Shown here: piece after piece, positions 16,284 to 25,085 of the stretch
Position numbering within the stretch: the first letter of the stretch is position 1
How the letters are laid out: every line of letters starts with the position of its first letter
Assembly: GCA_964531285.1 (NCBI GenBank)
Contig: CAZHDI010000033.1
Coordinates: 1 to 31,917, forward strand
Direction: 5' to 3'
DNA from: CAZHDI01 sp964531285
GTDB lineage: Bacteria > Pseudomonadota > Alphaproteobacteria > JAJFIK01
Length of the DNA stretch: 31,917 nt
The notes under the pieces: generated by a model
The model's input: only the letters and a program-made list of their open reading frames with translations
Told to the model about the DNA's origin: nothing
Databases searched by the model: none
Position numbers and translations under genes: made by a program

Positions 16284-16658
16284 ATGCCCACCCTTGGCGG
16301 CATTGAAATGCTGATCATTGCGATCGTGGCGATCGTCGTGGTCGGTCCGAAGGACCTGCCCAAGCTCATGCGCGGGGCGGGGACGATGCTGGCGCGCCTG
16401 CGCGGCATGGCGAGCGAGTTTCAGAACAGCGTGAACGAATTGTCCCGCGAGGCGGAACTGGAAGACATTCGCCGCGAGATGGCCGAGCTTAAATCCCGCA
16501 ACGTCATCACCGAGGCCAAGCGCGACATTGACCGGGCCGTCAATGCACCGGTGATCCCGCCGGCCCCAGCGCCGCCGACGGGCGAGGACACCGCCCCCGA
16601 TTCCGCGCCGAAGGCTGACGATGTGCCCGGGCCCCGCCTGGAGGATGCGCGGGGATGA
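16284..16658 (+). CDS. tatB: Sec-independent protein translocase subunit TatB
   Basis: A 124-residue Tat receptor-complex subunit. It has one N-terminal membrane helix (GGIEMLIIAIVAIVVVGP), the G-P-K-D-L-P-K-L hinge typical of TatB, a long amphipathic helix (about 28-85) and a Pro/Asp-rich tail. The stop overlaps the tatC start in ATGA, so the two are translationally coupled. Confidence 0.95.
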   Translation: MPTLGGIEMLIIAIVAIVVVGPKDLPKLMRGAGTMLARLRGMASEFQNSVNELSREAELEDIRREMAELKSRNVITEAKRDIDRAVNAPVIPPAPAPPTGEDTAPDSAPKADDVPGPRLEDARG

Positions 16659-17458
16659 GCACGGCGGACGAGGATCACATCGAAGCCAGCCGCGCGCCGT
16701 TGCTTGAGCATCTGGTTGAGTTGCGCGGGCGCCTAATCAAATCGCTGATCGCGGTCGCGGTCGCCTTTGCGGCCTGTTTTTATTTCGCCGAGGACATCTA
16801 CGGGTTCCTCGTTCAGCCGCTCGCCGATGTGCTGGAGGGCGAGGGCCGGCGGATGATCTTCACCGCGCCCCAGGAGCCGTTCTTCACCTATATGTGGGTC
16901 GCGCTCTACACGGCGATCTGTATCGCCTTTCCGATCATCGCGACGCAGATCTGGCTGTTCATCGCGCCGGGGCTCTACAAGACCGAGCGCGGTGCGTTGC
17001 TGCCTTTCATTCTGGCGACCCCGGTGCTGTTCCTGACCGGCGCCAGCCTCGTTTATTTCTTCATCATGCCGGCGGCCTTGGGCTTTTTCCTGGGCTATGA
17101 GTCCTCGGGCGGCGACACGCCTCTGCCGATCGTGCTGGAGGCGCGGGTCAGCGAGTATCTGTCGTTGATCATGACCCTGATTTTCGCCTTCGGCCTGGCG
17201 TTCCAGTTGCCGGTCCTGTTGACGCTCATGGGCCGGGTTGGGTTGATTTCGGCGGCTTTCCTGCGCCGCCAGCGCAAATACGCCATTGTCGGCATCTTCG
17301 CCATGGCGGCCTTTTTGACCCCGCCGGACCCGCTCAGCCAGATCGGCCTCGGCCTCTCCATGATCCTGCTCTATGAGATTTCGGTGCTCATGGTGGCGCT
17401 GATGGAGCGCAAATCGGCGCAGGCAAGCGCGGAAGCCTCCCACGAAGGCGGTCTATAG
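16655..17458 (+). CDS. tatC: Sec-independent protein translocase subunit TatC
   Basis: A 267-residue six-helix inner-membrane protein that recognises the twin-arginine signal with TatB. The N-terminal cytoplasmic segment EASRAPLLEHLVELRGRL carries the conserved acidic and arginine residues of the signal-binding site. FTAPQEPFFTYMWVALYTA, the LYKTERG loop and FLTPPDPLSQ are family hallmarks. It starts within the tatB stop and ends 138 bp before serS. Confidence 0.96.
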   Translation: MSTADEDHIEASRAPLLEHLVELRGRLIKSLIAVAVAFAACFYFAEDIYGFLVQPLADVLEGEGRRMIFTAPQEPFFTYMWVALYTAICIAFPIIATQIWLFIAPGLYKTERGALLPFILATPVLFLTGASLVYFFIMPAALGFFLGYESSGGDTPLPIVLEARVSEYLSLIMTLIFAFGLAFQLPVLLTLMGRVGLISAAFLRRQRKYAIVGIFAMAAFLTPPDPLSQIGLGLSMILLYEISVLMVALMERKSAQASAEASHEGGL

Positions 17459-17596
17459 AGCCGGAATATCAGCCCGAAAAGGGCCCTCCGGCCGCACCCT
17501 CAGATCCGCCGCCGCCCATGGACGCCGCCGCCGTTAGCGCCTATACACGGGCGCGTCTGATTTCCCGTTTCACCTTCTGACTGTTTCGAGACGCTC

Positions 17597-18883
17597 ATGT
17601 TCGATATCAAAGTCATTCGCGACGACCCGGCGGCGTTCGACAAGGGCCTCGCCCGGCGGGGTGTCGCTCCGCAGGCGGACAAGGTGCTTGCCCTGGATGC
17701 GCGCCTGCGCGAGGTGATCGCCGCGACCCAGGACGCCCAGACCGCGCGTAATGAGGCCTCCAAGGAAATCGGCAAGCTCAAGGCTGGGGGCGATCACGCC
17801 GCCGCCGAGTCTGCCATTGCCGAAGTGGCGCGCCTGAAGGACAAGATCCAGCAGGGTGAAGAGGAAGAGCGCCGCATCGGCGAGGAGATCCGCGCGCTGT
17901 TGGCGACCATCCCGAACATTCCGGCGGATGATGTGCCCGACGGGGCCGACGAAGCGGACAATGTGGAACGCTCGCGCGACGGCACGCCGCGCAGCTTCAA
18001 CTTTCAGGCCCAGGAACACTGGTCTATCGGCGAAGCCATGGGCCAGATGGATTTCGAGACCGCCGCGCGCATGTCGGGCGCGCGCTTTGTGCTGCTGAAA
18101 GGCCAATTGGCGCGCCTGGAACGGGCGCTGGCCAATTTCATGCTTGATGTCCACACCGGCACATTCGGCTACACCGAGATCGTGCCGCCGGTGCTGGTCC
18201 GCGACGAAGCCGCCTATGGCACGGCGCAACTGCCGAAATTCGAAGAAGACTTGTTCCGCACGACCAACGGCATGTGGCTCATTCCGACCGCGGAAGTCGC
18301 CCTGACCAATATCGTGCGCGAACAGATCTTATCCGAGGAAGACCTGCCCCTGCGGTTCACCGCCTGGACGCCGTGTTTCCGGTCCGAGGCCGGATCGGCG
18401 GGCAAGGACACGCGCGGCATGATCCGGCTCCATCAGTTCTCCAAGGTGGAACTGGTGTCGGTGACGACGCCGGAAACGGCGGACCAGGAGCATGAGCGCA
18501 TGCTCTCCTGCGCCGAGGAGATCCTCAAACGTCTGGGCCTCGCGTACCGGGTCATGACGCTGTGCACCGGCGATATGGGCTTCCAGTCCCGGCGGACCTA
18601 CGACATCGAAGTCTGGCTGCCTGGCCAGGACACTTATCGGGAGATTTCGAGCGTGTCCGTCTGCGGCGATTTCCAGGCCCGGCGCATGGACGCGCGCTAC
18701 CGCCCGGCGGAAGGTAAAGGCACCCGGTTCGTCCATACGCTGAACGGTTCGGGCCTCGCGGTCGGACGCACCATGGTCGCCGTGCTCGAGACCTATCAGA
18801 CCCAGGACGGAACCGTGGAGATCCCCGAGGTGCTGCGGCCCTATATGGGCGGCCAGGACACCATCTCCATATCAGGAAAGTGA
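17597..18883 (+). CDS. serS: Serine--tRNA ligase
   Basis: Class II synthetase that charges tRNA-Ser and tRNA-Sec. It has 428 residues. The N-terminal tRNA-binding coiled coil spans about 30-110. Motif 1 surrounds TEIVPPVLV, motif 2 is FRSEAGSAGKDTRGMIRLHQF and motif 3 is NGSGLAVGRTMVAVLETYQ. The frame is intact, starting at ATG 17597. surE follows after 4 bp. The tatC-serS-surE order is conserved in alphaproteobacteria. Confidence 0.97.
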   Translation: MFDIKVIRDDPAAFDKGLARRGVAPQADKVLALDARLREVIAATQDAQTARNEASKEIGKLKAGGDHAAAESAIAEVARLKDKIQQGEEEERRIGEEIRALLATIPNIPADDVPDGADEADNVERSRDGTPRSFNFQAQEHWSIGEAMGQMDFETAARMSGARFVLLKGQLARLERALANFMLDVHTGTFGYTEIVPPVLVRDEAAYGTAQLPKFEEDLFRTTNGMWLIPTAEVALTNIVREQILSEEDLPLRFTAWTPCFRSEAGSAGKDTRGMIRLHQFSKVELVSVTTPETADQEHERMLSCAEEILKRLGLAYRVMTLCTGDMGFQSRRTYDIEVWLPGQDTYREISSVSVCGDFQARRMDARYRPAEGKGTRFVHTLNGSGLAVGRTMVAVLETYQTQDGTVEIPEVLRPYMGGQDTISISGK

Positions 18884-18887
18884 CAGC

Positions 18888-19682
18888 GTGCGGATTCTGC
18901 TGACCAATGACGACGGCTACGACGCTCCGGGTTTCGATGCGATCCAGAAGATCGCCCATGCCCTGAGCGATGATGTCTGGGTGGTCGCGCCCGAAAGCGA
19001 TCAAAGCGGCATGTCCCATTCGGTGACCTTGCATCACCCGGTGCGCATGCGCGAGATCGACGCCAAGACCTTCGTGCTGCGCGGCACGCCCACCGACTGC
19101 GTGGCCATGGCGGTCAAGCATGTGATGGCCGGGCGCTTGCCGGACCTCGTGCTGTCCGGCGTCAACAGCGGGCAGAACATGGCCGACGACGTGACCTATT
19201 CGGGCACCGTTGCCGGCGCCATGGAGGGGACCGTCCTCGGCATCCGGTCGATCGCGCTCAGCCAGGCGCGCGGGTTTCGCGGCAAGGAAGACATCATGTG
19301 GGAGACCGCGGTCGCCTACGGACCCGGCGTCGTGGAGGCGCTCTTGGGGGAGCATTGGCCGCCGGGCGTTCTGTGGAACGTCAATTTCCCGGACCGGCCG
19401 CCGGGCGAGGTGGACCGCTTCGAGATCACCCGCCAGGGCCGGCGCGATGTGAACAATCTCTATGTGGATGACCGCATCGATGCGCGGGGCTATCCCTATT
19501 ACTGGTTCGGCTTTGAGCGGGAATTGAGCAATCCCCCCGAGGGCACGGACCTGCGCGCGATCTATGAGGGGCGGATCTCGGCGACGCCGCTGCATCTGGA
19601 TCTGACCCATTTCGACAGCATCGAGAACGCCGCCCGGGCGCTCAACGGCGCGCCGCCGGCCCGCCGCTCGCCGGGGGTTTAG
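18888..19682 (+). CDS. surE: 5'/3'-nucleotidase SurE
   Basis: Metal-dependent nucleotidase active on nucleoside monophosphates and short polyphosphates in stationary-phase survival. It has 264 residues. The divalent-metal site is D8-D9 (TNDDGY), S40 (SDQSGMSHS) and the asparagine of SGVNSGQN (90-97); the SGTVAGAMEG segment is also typical. The start is GTG at 18888, four bases after serS, with AGGAAAG inside the serS end as ribosome site. In many relatives pcm (protein-isoaspartate methyltransferase) follows surE; here it is absent and a 136-bp gap leads to nlpD. Confidence 0.96.
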   Translation: MRILLTNDDGYDAPGFDAIQKIAHALSDDVWVVAPESDQSGMSHSVTLHHPVRMREIDAKTFVLRGTPTDCVAMAVKHVMAGRLPDLVLSGVNSGQNMADDVTYSGTVAGAMEGTVLGIRSIALSQARGFRGKEDIMWETAVAYGPGVVEALLGEHWPPGVLWNVNFPDRPPGEVDRFEITRQGRRDVNNLYVDDRIDARGYPYYWFGFERELSNPPEGTDLRAIYEGRISATPLHLDLTHFDSIENAARALNGAPPARRSPGV

Positions 19683-19818
19683 AGCCGTCTCAACCCTGCC
19701 TTAACCACTTTGGCCGCCATAGTCGGGACGGGTGTCGCGACGTGGCGGAAACGCCGGATGGATCTTTGCGCTTGGCAACGGCGCGGGGAAGCGGTGCCTG
19801 TTGGATCAACGGCATCGG

Positions 19819-20865
19819 ATGTCCGTCCCCGTCATGAGTGCGCGTCCCGACACACGATCCCGATTTTCGCGATGGCGCCGGTGGCGCCCCTTTCTGCCGG
19901 CCATCCTGCTCGCTCTGGGCGCGCTGGGGCTGGCGGCCTGCGCGTTTGCGCCCGTCTCCCATTATCCCGTGGGGAGCGATTATCAGTATTCCCACACGGT
20001 CGAGGTGCAGCCCGGCGACACGTTCAATGCCATCGCCCGGCGCTTCAACGTGTCGGTCGATGATCTGATCCATAAAAATCGCGCCGAACCGCCGTTCACG
20101 ATCTATCCGGGCGATGTGCTGGTGCTGCCCAAACCGTCCTGGCACCGGGTGCGCACGGGTCAAACCCTGTTCGGCATTGCGCAGATTTATGGGGTCGATC
20201 ATGAGCGCCTTGCCCGGCTCAACGATCTCCATACGCCGGGCGATCTCGACCCGGGGACGCTGTTGCGCATTCCCGGCAGTCCGGCCCGGACCGCGCTGCC
20301 GGTCTCCAAGGAAAGCACAAGCCATTACCGCCCGCCGGGCTGGCGCACGGCATCGGCCAGCGCATCCGGCGCCCCGCGCGCCGGCCGGGTCGTCGCCGCG
20401 CGGCCGCAGCCCACGAGCCGCAAACCGGCGGCCCGTCAGCCGGCCGCGCTGCCCCGGGATACATCGGCCCTGCGCCGGGCCCCGGCCCGTCTGGCCTGGC
20501 CGGTCAAAGGCGAGATCATTGTCGGCTACGGCAAGACCGGTACCGGCGACGTCAATGACGGGATCAATGTGCGCGCGCCCATGGGCACCCCGGTCCGGGC
20601 CGCTGAGAGCGGCACCGTGATCTACCGCGGCAATGCGGTGCCGGGTTTTGGAAAGCTGATTCTGGTCCGCCATAAGGACGATCTGGTGACCGCCTATGCG
20701 CATCTGGGCGCCTATACGGTCGAGGAGGGGTCGAGCGTGTCCAAGGGGCAGGTCCTGGGCACGGTGGGACGCACGGGCAGCGTGAGTGAGCCCCAACTCC
20801 ATTTCGAGGTGCGCCGGGGCGTGCGCGCCGTCGATCCGATGCCTTATCTCGGGACGCCGTCCTAA
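19819..20865 (+). CDS. nlpD: NlpD-type murein amidase activator lipoprotein (two LysM, degenerate M23)
   Basis: A 348-residue lipoprotein. The hydrophobic signal ends LALGALGLAAC with the lipidated cysteine at residue 41. Two LysM domains (about 58-104 and 108-152) bind peptidoglycan. After a low-complexity Arg/Pro/Ala linker comes a LytM/M23 domain (about 225-345). Its zinc site is degenerate: the HxxxD of active enzymes reads N246-x3-N250 (VNDGIN), and the HxH near the end is QLH (326-328). This is the pattern of EnvC/NlpD, which activate amidases at the septum rather than cut themselves. Starts at 19819 and 19834 are both possible, neither with a good ribosome site. A nested palindrome starts at the base after its stop. 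Confidence 0.9.
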   Translation: MSVPVMSARPDTRSRFSRWRRWRPFLPAILLALGALGLAACAFAPVSHYPVGSDYQYSHTVEVQPGDTFNAIARRFNVSVDDLIHKNRAEPPFTIYPGDVLVLPKPSWHRVRTGQTLFGIAQIYGVDHERLARLNDLHTPGDLDPGTLLRIPGSPARTALPVSKESTSHYRPPGWRTASASASGAPRAGRVVAARPQPTSRKPAARQPAALPRDTSALRRAPARLAWPVKGEIIVGYGKTGTGDVNDGINVRAPMGTPVRAAESGTVIYRGNAVPGFGKLILVRHKDDLVTAYAHLGAYTVEEGSSVSKGQVLGTVGRTGSVSEPQLHFEVRRGVRAVDPMPYLGTPS

Positions 20866-21008
20866 GAGGCTTTTTGGAAATGCGCTGTAAGGCGCATTTC
20901 CGAGTGCCTGGCCGGCCCGCTCCCCCTCCCGACCACCCGATCAGGGTACCCTTGTGGGTGGTCGGGAGGGGGAGTGGGCCGGTGATGCCCTATTTCCAAA
21001 AGGGGCTC
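20866..21008 (+). repeat. Nested palindromic (MITE-like) element between nlpD and yajC
   Basis: An element of about 143 bp. Its imperfect outer inverted ends are GAGGCTTTTTGGAAAT (20866-20881) and TATTTCCAAAAGGGGCTC (20991-21008). Inside are a perfect 10-bp hairpin GGAAATGCGC/GCGCATTTCC (20876-20885, 20892-20901) and a 27-bp arm hairpin, 26/27 paired (20912-20938 with 20956-20982). The latter's 17-base loop holds the palindrome AGGGTACCCT. It encodes nothing. It may be a mobile miniature element or a very strong transcript end. Confidence 0.7.
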
Positions 21009-21047
21009 TGAGGGAAACCGGGCCTTGGAGCACTCGTCCGACCGGCA

Positions 21048-21076
21048 TTTCCAAACGCAACGCCACCCTCTATAGT
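21048..21076 (+). promoter_or_regulatory. Putative yajC promoter
   Basis: TTTCCA (21048-21053), 17 bases, then TATAGT (21071-21076). The match is 4 of 6 to the -35 consensus and 5 of 6 to the -10 consensus. It lies 77 bp before the yajC start and just downstream of the palindromic element. Confidence 0.35.
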
Positions 21077-21153
21077 CTCGCGCACTGAAACACCGGGCAG
21101 GCGCGGGTGAGTGACCCCGCGCGGCTAGTCTATTGGCGGGAGGCGTGTGGGCC

Positions 21154-21453
21154 ATGGAAGCATTGATGCAGTTTTTGCCGCTGATTCTGATCGGCGTGAT
21201 TTTCTATTTTCTGCTGATCCGTCCCCAGCAGCAGCGCATGAAACAGCATCAGGCCATGGTCGAGGCGCTGCGCCGGGGCGACACTGTCGTCACCCAGGGC
21301 GGGCTCATCGGTAAAATCGCCAAAGTGGTCGATGACCGCGAGGCCCTGGTGGAGATCGCTGAGGGCGTGCGGGTGCGCGTCATGAAGCAGACCGTCACCG
21401 AAGTGATGAACAAGGGCGAGCCGGCGTCGGCTGAAGCCGGTTCCAAAGACTGA
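21154..21453 (+). CDS. yajC: Preprotein translocase subunit YajC
   Basis: A 99-residue inner-membrane accessory of SecDF. One N-terminal membrane helix (FLPLILIGVIFYFLLIRP) is followed by the family motif RPQQQRMKQHQAM and a small beta domain (RGDTVVTQGGLIGKI). The frame is open from a TTG at 21133, but ATG 21154 with GGGAGG about 10 bases upstream is the likely start. secD follows after 139 bp, and the yajC-secD-secF order is standard. Confidence 0.95.
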   Translation: MEALMQFLPLILIGVIFYFLLIRPQQQRMKQHQAMVEALRRGDTVVTQGGLIGKIAKVVDDREALVEIAEGVRVRVMKQTVTEVMNKGEPASAEAGSKD

Positions 21454-21592
21454 CGCCGGCTGCGGCCTCCGCTTGACGGGGGCCGCTCGCGCCATGCATC
21501 CCTTGCACCCGCGCGTGTCCTCGTTTGTGTCCATGACCAGGTCTGACCGGCCCGGCATGGTTTGTTTTCGTTTCTGATCGGCACGGACCCCG

Positions 21593-23203
21593 ATGATTTA
21601 TTTCGCCAAGTGGAAGATCACCCTGATCTTCGCCGTCATTGCCCTCGGGATCGCGTTTTTCGCCCCGAATCTGATCGCCCGGTCCGATCTGGAGGACCTG
21701 CCCGGCTGGGTCCCGTCCAAACAGATCAATCTGGGCCTCGATCTCCAGGGCGGCGCCCATATCGCCTTCGAGGTTGCCACCGATGTGGTGGTGGCCGAAC
21801 GGCTTCAGGCGCTCGAGGACGATGTGCGCTCCGAACTGCGCGGCGCCAAGATCGGCTACACCGGTCTGGGCGCGCGGGGCCAGGAGCTTACCGTCCGGGT
21901 GCGCGACACGGCGGACCTCTCGGCCGCGGGCGATCTCATCCGGGACCTGTCCGCGCCGGTCAATCAGGGCATGGCGGGCATCTCCGGCCAGCGCGACATC
22001 GATGTGCGCACCAGCGATGACGGCCTGATCCGCGTGACCCTGACCGAAGCGGCGATTGTGGATCTGCGCAACAAAGCGGTGTCCCAGTCGATCGAGATCA
22101 TCCGGCGGCGGATCGACGAATTGGGCACCCTCGAGCCCGCGATCCAGCGCGAAGGCGTGAACCGCATCATCGTCCAGGTGCCGGGCGAGGATAATCCCCA
22201 GCGCATCATCGATCTGGTGGGCCGCACCGCCAAGATGACCTTTCACATGCACGACAGCTCGGTGCCCATCGAGGAAGCGCAGGGCGGGCGGGTCCCGCCG
22301 GGCTCGTTCCTGGTGGAAACGGACGAATCCTTCGAGCCCTATATCTTGCTCAAGCGCCGGGTGGTGGTCGCCGGCGACCGGTTGACCAATGCCACCGCGT
22401 CGCCCAATCCGGACCGGCCCGGCCAATGGCAGATTTCGTTCCGCTTCGATACCGCCGGCGCGCGGCGCTTCGCTGAGGCGACCCGGAACAATGTCGGACG
22501 GCGGTTCGCCATCGTGCTCGACAATCAGGTGATCAGCGCGCCGACGATCCAGAGCGCCATCCTGACCGGCGACGGGCGCATCACCGGCGATTTCAGCATC
22601 GAGGAAGCCAATGATCTGGCCATCCTGATGACCGCCGGGGCCTTGCCGGCGCCGCTGACGCCGGTGGAACAACGCACCGTCGGCCCCGATCTCGGGGCGG
22701 ATTCCATCGCCGCCGGGCGCACGGCCGCGCTGATCGGCTTTTGCGCGGTGATTGTCTTCATGATGCTCAGCTACGGGCTGTTCGGCCTGTTCGCCAATAT
22801 CGCGCTCATCACCAATGTGGTCCTGATCGCCGGCGCGCTGTCGATGCTGCAGTTCACGCTGACGCTGCCCGGCATCGCCGGGATCGTGCTGACCATCGGG
22901 ATGGCGGTCGATGCCAATGTGCTGATCTTCGAGCGCATACGCGAGGAGATGGCCGCCGGAAAAACACCGCTCTCGGCGGTCGAGGCCGGTTATCAGCGGG
23001 CGCTCGGGACCATCCTCGACGCGAACATCACCACGCTGATCGCCGCGGTGATCCTGTTTCAGCTGGGCTCGGGGCCGGTGCGCGGCTTCTCGATCACGCT
23101 GGCCATCGGGATCCTGACCTCGGTCTTCACCGCTTTCACCTTCACCCGTCTGATGGTCGCGACCTGGCTGCGCATGCGCCGTCCGGCCGCGCTGCCGATT
23201 TAA
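21593..23203 (+). CDS. secD: Protein translocase subunit SecD
   Basis: A 536-residue RND-family membrane protein that with SecF uses the proton gradient to complete Sec export. One N-terminal membrane helix is followed by the INLGLDLQGGAHIAFEV motif and the periplasmic P1 region with DLRNKAVSQSIEIIRRRID. The C-terminal membrane block includes GIVLTIGMAVDANVLIFERI, with the aspartate of the proton path. It starts at ATG 21593. secF follows after 15 bp behind a strong AAGGAGG site. Confidence 0.97.
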   Translation: MIYFAKWKITLIFAVIALGIAFFAPNLIARSDLEDLPGWVPSKQINLGLDLQGGAHIAFEVATDVVVAERLQALEDDVRSELRGAKIGYTGLGARGQELTVRVRDTADLSAAGDLIRDLSAPVNQGMAGISGQRDIDVRTSDDGLIRVTLTEAAIVDLRNKAVSQSIEIIRRRIDELGTLEPAIQREGVNRIIVQVPGEDNPQRIIDLVGRTAKMTFHMHDSSVPIEEAQGGRVPPGSFLVETDESFEPYILLKRRVVVAGDRLTNATASPNPDRPGQWQISFRFDTAGARRFAEATRNNVGRRFAIVLDNQVISAPTIQSAILTGDGRITGDFSIEEANDLAILMTAGALPAPLTPVEQRTVGPDLGADSIAAGRTAALIGFCAVIVFMMLSYGLFGLFANIALITNVVLIAGALSMLQFTLTLPGIAGIVLTIGMAVDANVLIFERIREEMAAGKTPLSAVEAGYQRALGTILDANITTLIAAVILFQLGSGPVRGFSITLAIGILTSVFTAFTFTRLMVATWLRMRRPAALPI

Positions 23204-23218
23204 GGAGGGGCACCGATC

Positions 23219-24400
23219 ATGCTTCTGCGTCTGGTTCCCCGGAACACCAAGCTCCGCTTTATCAAGTTTCGCAATTTCGGGTTTGCGTTCTCGACAGTCG
23301 CCATCATCGCGTCGGTGGTCCTGTTCATGACCCAGGGCCTGAATTTCGGCATCGACTTCCGGGGCGGTACGATCCTGCAGGTCTCGACCAAGCCCAAGGC
23401 GGTGGTCGATCTGCAAAAGCTGGTCACCGGCCCGTCGGGGCTGGCGGACGAGGCCAAAACCGCCGCAAACGAGGCCCGCATCCGCGAACTCGTCGCCGCG
23501 CAGGACTGGCCGGCGGCGCTTGGCGATCTCACCGCGACCATCCAGGAAACCGCTGAAGGCGACGTGACTGGCGGGGTGATCCTGCGCCGCATCCAGGCCG
23601 CCGACTGGCCCCGGGTGGATCTGGGCGCGCTGCGGTCCATCGGCCGGGATCTCAATCTCGGCGATGTTCAGGTCCAGGAATATGGTTCGCCGGAAGACGC
23701 GCTGATCCGCATCGAGCTTCAGACCGTCGAAGACGGTGATGCGCGCGCCCAGGAACTCGCGCAAACCCAGGTCGTCACTCAGGTCCAGGAGGCGCTGAAC
23801 GCGCTCTATCCCGATCCGCTGAGTTATCCGCGCATCGAGTCGGTCGGCCCCAAAGTCTCAGGCGAATTGACCCGCAGCGGCACAATCGCCGTCGTCGCCG
23901 CCATCGCGCTGATGCTGCTCTATATCTGGTTCCGGTTCGAATGGCAGTTTTCGCTCGGCGCGGTCCTGGCCCTGGTCCACGACATCGTGCTGACCATCGG
24001 TTTGTTCTCGCTGCTCCAGCTGGAATTCACCCTGTCCATCATCGCCGCGCTGCTGACCATTGTCGGGTACTCGATGAACGACACGGTCGTCGTCTATGAC
24101 CGGATCCGGGAAAACCTGCGCAAATACAAGAAAAAGGATCTGGCCGAACTGCTGGATCTGTCGATCAACGACACCTTGTCTCGCACGACCATGACCTCGG
24201 TGACGACCCTGCTCGCGCTGCTGGCGCTGTTCTATTTCGGCGGCGAGGTGATCCATGGCTTCACCTTCGCGATGATCTGGGGCGTGGTTGTCGGGACCTA
24301 TTCGTCCATCTTTGTCGCCGCGCCGCTGCTCATGATCACCGATGTGAAGCGCGACTGGAGCGGGATCGAATCCAAACCCGCCACCATGAAGCTCAGCTGA
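23219..24400 (+). CDS. secF: Protein translocase subunit SecF (enlarged periplasmic region)
   Basis: Partner of SecD with six membrane helices. Family motifs are FGIDFRGGTILQV in the first periplasmic stretch, VALIGPKV-like SVGPKVSGEL before the membrane block, and LTIVGYSMNDTVVVYDRIRENLR. At 393 residues it is longer than the usual 300-330. The extra material is a hydrophilic stretch of about 70-80 residues (about 55-135) between the FRGG segment and LNLGDVQVQEYG. The reading frame is clean and flanking motifs are intact, so this is an insertion rather than a frameshift. The CAP-domain gene starts 12 bp after the stop. Confidence 0.95.
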   Translation: MLLRLVPRNTKLRFIKFRNFGFAFSTVAIIASVVLFMTQGLNFGIDFRGGTILQVSTKPKAVVDLQKLVTGPSGLADEAKTAANEARIRELVAAQDWPAALGDLTATIQETAEGDVTGGVILRRIQAADWPRVDLGALRSIGRDLNLGDVQVQEYGSPEDALIRIELQTVEDGDARAQELAQTQVVTQVQEALNALYPDPLSYPRIESVGPKVSGELTRSGTIAVVAAIALMLLYIWFRFEWQFSLGAVLALVHDIVLTIGLFSLLQLEFTLSIIAALLTIVGYSMNDTVVVYDRIRENLRKYKKKDLAELLDLSINDTLSRTTMTSVTTLLALLALFYFGGEVIHGFTFAMIWGVVVGTYSSIFVAAPLLMITDVKRDWSGIESKPATMKLS

Positions 24401-24412
24401 GGACGGCCCCGG

Positions 24413-25030
24413 ATGAGCGCACGCACACCGAAGCGGCGGGCAGGGGTCTTGATCCTTGCCGCGTCGGCGTTGGTGTGCGCGCCCCTCGGGGCGGCTCTCG
24501 CCGACGATCCGATCCGCTCGACAGTGCGGCGTATGGAAGTGCCCCGCTCCGGCATCGAAGCGCTTCTTGCCCCATGTGATCCGGCCAAGCCTCTGGAGGA
24601 CCGCCTCGCGCCCTTGCGCGATGACTTGCGTCTGGCGGTCAATGCCGAGCGCTACAGCGTGGGCCTGAGCATTCTGGGGTCAGACAGCCTCCTGACCCGG
24701 GCGGCTCAAACCCATGCGGAGGATATGGCCGCCGGGCATTTCGTCAGCCATCAGGGTTCGGACGGATCGAGCGTCGCGGACCGGGTCGAGCGGGCCGGGT
24801 ATGATTATCGCGTGGTTGCGGAGAACATCGCGCGCGGCCAGCCCGATGTGACCACGGTGGTGGCCGACTGGATGGAGTCGCCGGGTCATCGCGGCGCGAT
24901 CCTGCATCGCGAAGTGACCAATATCGGCGTCGGTTTCGCCACCGCGCCCCATAAGCAGGAACCCGGCGGGGTCGTCGTGCCGGGCTGTTACTGGGTCATG
25001 GTCGTCGGCGCCGCGCAAGCTGCATACTGA
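24413..25030 (+). CDS. Secreted CAP-domain (SCP/PR1-like) protein
   Basis: A 205-residue exported protein with a signal peptide (about 1-30, ending GAALA). The CAP domain covers about 70-180 and has the full tetrad H113 (FVSHQG), E137 (VAENIARG), E155 and H159 (WMESPGHRGAIL). Bacterial CAP proteins are extracellular or periplasmic; their activity is mostly unknown. Two cysteines remain in the mature part (residue 55 and one near the C-terminus, PGCYW) and may form a disulfide. It follows secF by 12 bp, probably in one operon, and ends at a shared terminator facing sodB. Confidence 0.88.
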   Translation: MSARTPKRRAGVLILAASALVCAPLGAALADDPIRSTVRRMEVPRSGIEALLAPCDPAKPLEDRLAPLRDDLRLAVNAERYSVGLSILGSDSLLTRAAQTHAEDMAAGHFVSHQGSDGSSVADRVERAGYDYRVVAENIARGQPDVTTVVADWMESPGHRGAILHREVTNIGVGFATAPHKQEPGGVVVPGCYWVMVVGAAQAAY

Positions 25031-25032
25031 CG

Positions 25033-25056
25033 AAAAAAGCCGCCCCGAAGGGCGGC
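25033..25056 (-). terminator. Intrinsic terminator, sodB side (possibly bidirectional)
   Basis: A perfect 7-bp stem GCCGCCC/GGGCGGC with a CGAA loop (25039-25056). On the minus strand it is followed by a run of six T (plus-strand AAAAAA at 25033-25038), making a strong terminator for sodB. On the plus strand only CTTTCC follows, so termination of the CAP gene may be weaker. Confidence 0.85.
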
Positions 25057-25085
25057 CTTTCCGGTCCGTCTTGGTGTCGGGGCAA

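Noticed and set aside
17459..17596. RNA gene or terminator between tatC and serS
   Set aside because: GC-rich but no stem with a T-tract and no tRNA-like or other RNA pattern that I could support.
21454..21592. Terminator between yajC and secD (GCGGCC/GGCCGC stem at 21462-21486)
   Set aside because: Short stem, 13-base loop and no T-tract; yajC and secD are usually cotranscribed.
21395..23764. 789-codon open frame on the minus strand opposite yajC, secD and secF
   Set aside because: It is antisense to three recognised genes, is rich in Arg/Asp/His/Gly as expected from high-GC shadow frames, and has no recognisable domain.
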